Source: Chloroflexota bacterium
GTDB lineage: Bacteria > Chloroflexota > Dehalococcoidia > DSTF01 > JACRBR01
Reading direction: 5' to 3'
Length of the DNA: 13,994 nucleotides
Assembly: GCA_025355835.1 (NCBI GenBank)
Contig: JANXYW010000322.1
Location: 1 to 13,994, forward strand
A program made the translations under genes and the position numbers. This document shows positions 11,951 through 13,994 of the stretch, piece after piece; within the stretch, counting starts at the first letter, position 1; every line of letters starts with the position of its first letter. The notes beneath the pieces are model-generated. The model saw only the letters and a list, made by a program, of their open reading frames with translations, ran no database searches and was not told the DNA's origin.

Positions 11951-11977
11951 CCACGAAGGGCACCAAGAGCACGAAGA
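11951..11977 (+). repeat. Degenerate nonamer array (CACGAAG type)
   Basis: Three 9-base units CCACGAAGG, GCACCAAGA and GCACGAAGA start at 11951, 11960 and 11969 in the gap between tlyA and nadK. The pattern differs from the CGCAGAG series but has the same period and position between genes. Confidence 0.6.
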
Positions 11978-12026
11978 AGGAGGGGTTCTTGCCGTAGCGG
12001 AGGAGGTTCAGCTCCGGCCGTCCTTC

Positions 12027-12794
12027 CTAGTCTGCGCCATCTGCGAAATCTGTGGATGCCCCAGCGTCGCCCACCCGCAGCCACAAGAAGAACTCCCGAT
12101 TCCCCGCCGGTCCCAGCAGCGGCGACATCGCCACGCCGCGCACACGCAGCCCGTGATTTACGCACCACCACGCCACCCGCCCGATCACCGCCGCATGCAC
12201 GAGCGGATCGCGTACGACGCCGCCGCGCTTCACTTCTTCGCGCCCGGCCTCGAACTGCGGCTTCACCAACGCGAGGATATCGGCATCCGGCGCGAGTAGC
12301 GCGATCACCGAGGGCAACACGGTCATAAGTGAGATGAACGATGTGTCGATCGTCGCGACCACCGGCCGTTCAGGCAGCGACGCCAGATCGCGGATGTTCG
12401 TGCGTTCCATCACGACAACGCGGCTGTCTTCACGCAACCGCGACGCCATCTGCCCGTACCCGACGTCGATGGCGTAGACGCGGGACGCCCCGCGCTGCAA
12501 CATGCAGTCCGTAAACCCGCCGGTCGACGCCCCCACATCCATCACGACGCGCCCGCTCACATCGATGCCGAACGATGCCAGCGCATGCTCCAGCTTGTCG
12601 CCCCCACGGCCCACAAACCGCGCCGCCGCCACGACCGCAACCTCCGCGTCGGCCGCCACCATGGCACTGGCCCGCGTCTCAACGTTGCCGTTCACGAGCA
12701 CGTCAGCGGCGAGGATCAGCGCGCGCGCCTTCTCCCGCGAGGGCGCAAGCGCTCGCTCTACGAGCGCGAGGTCGAGACGTTGTCGTTTGGGCAT
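12027..12794 (-). CDS. tlyA: TlyA family rRNA 2'-O-methyltransferase (hemolysin A)
   Basis: An N-terminal S4 RNA-binding domain (about 1-60: RLDLALVERALAPSREKARALI) is joined to an FtsJ-like Rossmann methyltransferase. The SAM motif is MDVGASTGGFTDCML (85-99); VYAIDVGYGQ (106-115), Lys67 (GGDKL), Asp150 (TIDTSF), Lys178 (VKPQFE) and Glu234 (NREFF) fit the catalytic and binding positions. Relatives methylate ribose in 16S and 23S rRNA and set capreomycin sensitivity in mycobacteria; the haemolysin name is historical. Length 255. The ATG at 12794 is the family start. The last ten or so residues (ASTDFADGAD) are encoded by a nonamer repeat, so they are probably a recently acquired tail. It precedes nadK by 107 bases. 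Confidence 0.95.
   Translation of the reverse strand: MPKRQRLDLALVERALAPSREKARALILAADVLVNGNVETRASAMVAADAEVAVVAAARFVGRGGDKLEHALASFGIDVSGRVVMDVGASTGGFTDCMLQRGASRVYAIDVGYGQMASRLREDSRVVVMERTNIRDLASLPERPVVATIDTSFISLMTVLPSVIALLAPDADILALVKPQFEAGREEVKRGGVVRDPLVHAAVIGRVAWWCVNHGLRVRGVAMSPLLGPAGNREFFLWLRVGDAGASTDFADGAD
12029..12055 (+). repeat. Nonamer array (ATCTGCGAA type), copy 3, in the 3' end of tlyA
   Basis: Three 9-base units start at 12029, 12038 and 12047: AGTCTGCGC, CATCTGCGA and AATCTGTGG, followed by ATG. It lies antisense within the last codons of tlyA. GAAATCTGTGGATG is identical to the copy at 10391. Confidence 0.7.
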
Positions 12795-12979
12795 GCGGCA
12801 TTGTCCGCGGATGACGGAACGGTGGCAATGATAGGGAGGGGTGGAACTGGTCTACGCTTGGAGCTGTAGCCCCTGGCGCTTGCTCGCGTGGAGAACCGTG
12901 ACGCTGATCAGCCGGTGCTCCTTGTACCGAACACGACGTCGTCGTCAGTTGATGGGATGCGAACGAACGGGCGTGCAGG

Positions 12980-13345
12980 CTACGCGCAACCACTTGCGTC
13001 CGCCTCGACCCGGACGGCGTCTCGGAACGCTTCTGCGTATCGCTGTACCATCGTTGTCCAATCCGATGGCGAGAGGTGCGCGGCGATATAGCTCACGACG
13101 CAAGCCTGCTGCTCCTTGGTCGCTTGGGGGAGTTCGGTCTCTATGAGCGCTCGCACCCCATCCGGCTGGCCAATCGACCAACCGGCATGGCTTTCAGCGC
13201 GCACCCACATCAAAGTCAGTGCCAACGCAAGCGCAATCAGCAAGACCAGTCCGCTGACAGCGACCAGCGCAGTTGGCGATCTCTTCGAGCTAGAGTTGTC
13301 GATGAAAGATCCCCCACTCCGCTGGCAAGACCGGCTGACCGTCAC
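12980..13345 (-). CDS. Small single-pass membrane protein, unknown function
   Basis: The family is not recognised. From a GTG at 13345 the protein has 121 residues: a polar N-terminus of about 25 residues, one strong membrane segment (ALVAVSGLVLLIALALALTLMWV, about 26-48), and an outside or soluble C-terminal part of about 70 residues with two Cys (C82, C120). The start is uncertain; the open frame extends to 13585, but that region overlaps the upstream gene and reads as low-quality sequence. With the GTG the gene overlaps the upstream small membrane gene by 56 bases, suggesting translational coupling. Codon use is visibly less GC-biased than in neighbours, so transfer is possible. Confidence 0.6.
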   Translation of the reverse strand: MTVSRSCQRSGGSFIDNSSSKRSPTALVAVSGLVLLIALALALTLMWVRAESHAGWSIGQPDGVRALIETELPQATKEQQACVVSYIAAHLSPSDWTTMVQRYAEAFRDAVRVEADASGCA

Positions 13346-13676
13346 CCATCTTGGCGCTGCGACGGGAGTCGCGGATGAGGCTGACAAGTTGAACGACACA
13401 GCCAGCGGCCAGAAGCACGAGCGCGAGCGGCCAGTAGTCGTAAAGTGGTATGCCGCGCTGCCAGATCGCGTAGAACTGACCATCGCGCGGTAGTGCCGGA
13501 AACGCTCCGTCGATGACATCGCTGCAACGTAGACGCATCGCCACTGCACCCGGTGGCGATGCGCAAAGGGGATATGACCGTGCATAGTCGACTCGCGTAG
13601 CCGCGAACATTGGCAATGTGAACAGCAACATGCCGATGAGGGACAAATAGAAACGGCGGAGCACGAACGGTAGCAT
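13290..13676 (-). CDS. Small two-pass membrane protein, unknown function
   Basis: Not recognised. From the ATG at 13676 the protein has 128 residues with two membrane segments, about residues 5-27 (VLRRFYLSLIGMLLFTLPMFAA) and 80-100 (YWPLALVLLAAGCVVQLVSLI). Between them is an outside loop of about 50 residues with two Cys. The same frame stays open upstream to 13793 and adds a segment that looks like the start of a different protein, so the shorter form is preferred; a fused form starting at ATG 13781, which has a good ribosome-binding site, cannot be excluded. A TAAGCT box lies 7 bases before 13676. It overlaps the next small membrane gene and probably works with it. Confidence 0.55.
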   Translation of the reverse strand: MLPFVLRRFYLSLIGMLLFTLPMFAATRVDYARSYPLCASPPGAVAMRLRCSDVIDGAFPALPRDGQFYAIWQRGIPLYDYWPLALVLLAAGCVVQLVSLIRDSRRSAKMGDGQPVLPAEWGIFHRQL

Positions 13677-13781
13677 CACTGCCAGCTTACTGCTGCGGTT
13701 CAGACATGTAAAGACGACGTGATCCCACCGCTCGTTCGTGAGACGGATCGGCACACCCGCCACAGATCGGACGATGTCCAT
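13677..13781 (-). pseudogene. Truncated N-terminus of a small GVPIRLT-ERW-type protein
   Basis: The ATG at 13781 has GGAAGAAG just upstream and encodes MDIVRSVAGVPIRLTNERWDHVV. I recall small bacterial proteins that begin with a GVPIRLT-x-ERW-x-HIV-x-x-HPE pattern, some of which I associate with toxin-like nuclease folds; here the pattern breaks after HVV and runs in frame into the membrane protein. It looks like the stub of a gene whose remainder was deleted. Family assignment is from memory and is weak. Confidence 0.4.
13684..13689 (-). promoter_or_regulatory. Candidate -10 box for leaderless membrane-protein transcript
   Basis: On the minus strand TAAGCT lies 7 bases before the ATG at 13676. 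The geometry resembles that upstream of nadK. It supports the shorter start of the membrane-protein gene but is only a hexamer match. Confidence 0.3.
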
Positions 13782-13799
13782 TGCTTCTTCCAACGAAAC

Positions 13800-13822
13800 G
13801 GGGCGCTCGATCCGAGCGCCCC
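13800..13822 (-). terminator. Likely terminator of the HdrB-like gene
   Basis: A perfect 10-bp stem GGGGCGCTCG (13800-13809) with CGAGCGCCCC (13813-13822) has a 3-base loop. Read on the minus strand it is followed by GTTTCGTT, a weak T-run. It lies 35 bases after the stop of the HdrB-like gene and just before the ATG at 13781. Confidence 0.65.
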
Positions 13823-13826
13823 AAGA

Positions 13827-13854
13827 GCTAAATGCTAACCGCTAACGGCCGACC
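13827..13854 (+). repeat. Heptamer tandem array, copy 4
   Basis: Units start at 13827 (GCTAAAT), 13834 (GCTAACC), 13841 (GCTAACG) and 13848 (GCCGACC), with AAC or a near match every seven bases. The array lies between the stop codon of the HdrB-like gene (13857-13859, minus strand) and its terminator hairpin. Confidence 0.8.
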
Positions 13855-13856
13855 CG

Positions 13857-13994
13857 CTACGCCCGAACGGGCGCCGCCGCCAACTTCTCCAACAGCTTCT
13901 TCGTCGACACGACGTGGTGGTCCATGCGCATCTCTTTCGGCGGCACACCGATGGCGAGGCCGATAAGTTGCGGAAGGTGGATGATCGGCAGATC
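13857..13994 (-). CDS. HdrB-like (CCG domain) protein, 3' end only
   Basis: Only the last 45 residues are in the window; the gene continues past its right edge. The visible end LPIIHLPQLIGLAIGVPPKEM, followed by a short helical tail (VVSTKKLLEKL), matches the C-terminus of heterodisulfide reductase subunit B-like proteins, where the cysteine-rich CCG domain is followed by LP-x-x-x-x-x-QLIGLA-x-G. The cysteine motifs that would prove this lie outside. Relatives act as electron-transfer subunits, for example with HdrA/HdrC or in succinate dehydrogenase E-type complexes. The call rests on the tail alone. Confidence 0.6.
   Translation of the reverse strand, partial: DLPIIHLPQLIGLAIGVPPKEMRMDHHVVSTKKLLEKLAAAPVRA

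Noticed and set aside
11920..12171. N-terminal extension of NAD kinase by 84 residues
   Set aside because: The extension overlaps tlyA and a nonamer array; the first beta strand of the family begins at the Met at 11919.

Overview
This GC-rich window looks like part of a bacterial chromosome, most likely a member of the Chloroflexota. That is an inference from the gene set and from a tandem Pan-type RNA leader, a motif reported mainly from Chloroflexi, Firmicutes and deltaproteobacteria; no marker gene here settles the taxonomy. It holds about sixteen protein genes, most of them housekeeping. No tRNA, rRNA, CRISPR array or insertion sequence was seen.

Layout. Positions 1-3599, plus strand: the 3' part of a DinB-family gene, mutM, a zinc-ribbon protein of unknown function, and a P1-family (S58) peptidase. 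Positions 3616-4584, minus strand: a membrane-anchored penicillin-binding D,D-carboxypeptidase, convergent with the peptidase gene. Positions 4585-5060: a long non-coding region with a G-rich minus-strand tract, a sigma70-like promoter, a structured leader and an intrinsic terminator. Positions 5061-7459, plus strand: panD, panB and panC, three of the four classical pantothenate-branch enzymes. Positions 7597-8909: the yebC-ruvC pair. Positions 9028-9534: a secreted or anchored protein resembling the archaellin beta domain. After a terminator region come minus-strand genes: an ADP-ribose-pyrophosphatase-like Nudix hydrolase, a GNAT acetyltransferase with a C-terminal Cys cluster, nadK, tlyA, two small membrane proteins of unknown function, and the 3' end of an HdrB-like gene running off the window.

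The most interesting element is the panD leader. Two consecutive hairpins (4882-4913 and 4940-4969) share one architecture: a 5-bp helix bracketed by a bulged A at the top of the 5' side and a bulged A at the bottom of the 3' side, with compensatory changes between copies. This matches the described Pan RNA, a candidate pantothenate-pathway cis-regulator of unknown ligand. It is followed by an intrinsic terminator just before the panD ribosome-binding site, which suggests control by transcription attenuation.

The second theme is short-repeat structure at gene borders: heptamer arrays with AAC every seven bases, degenerate nonamer arrays, two copies of a double-hairpin REP-like element, and four hairpins led by GTAGG. 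Several of these run into coding sequence and supply protein ends or stop codons. A third theme is TANNNT boxes 6-8 bases upstream of five start codons without a clear Shine-Dalgarno site, consistent with leaderless transcription.
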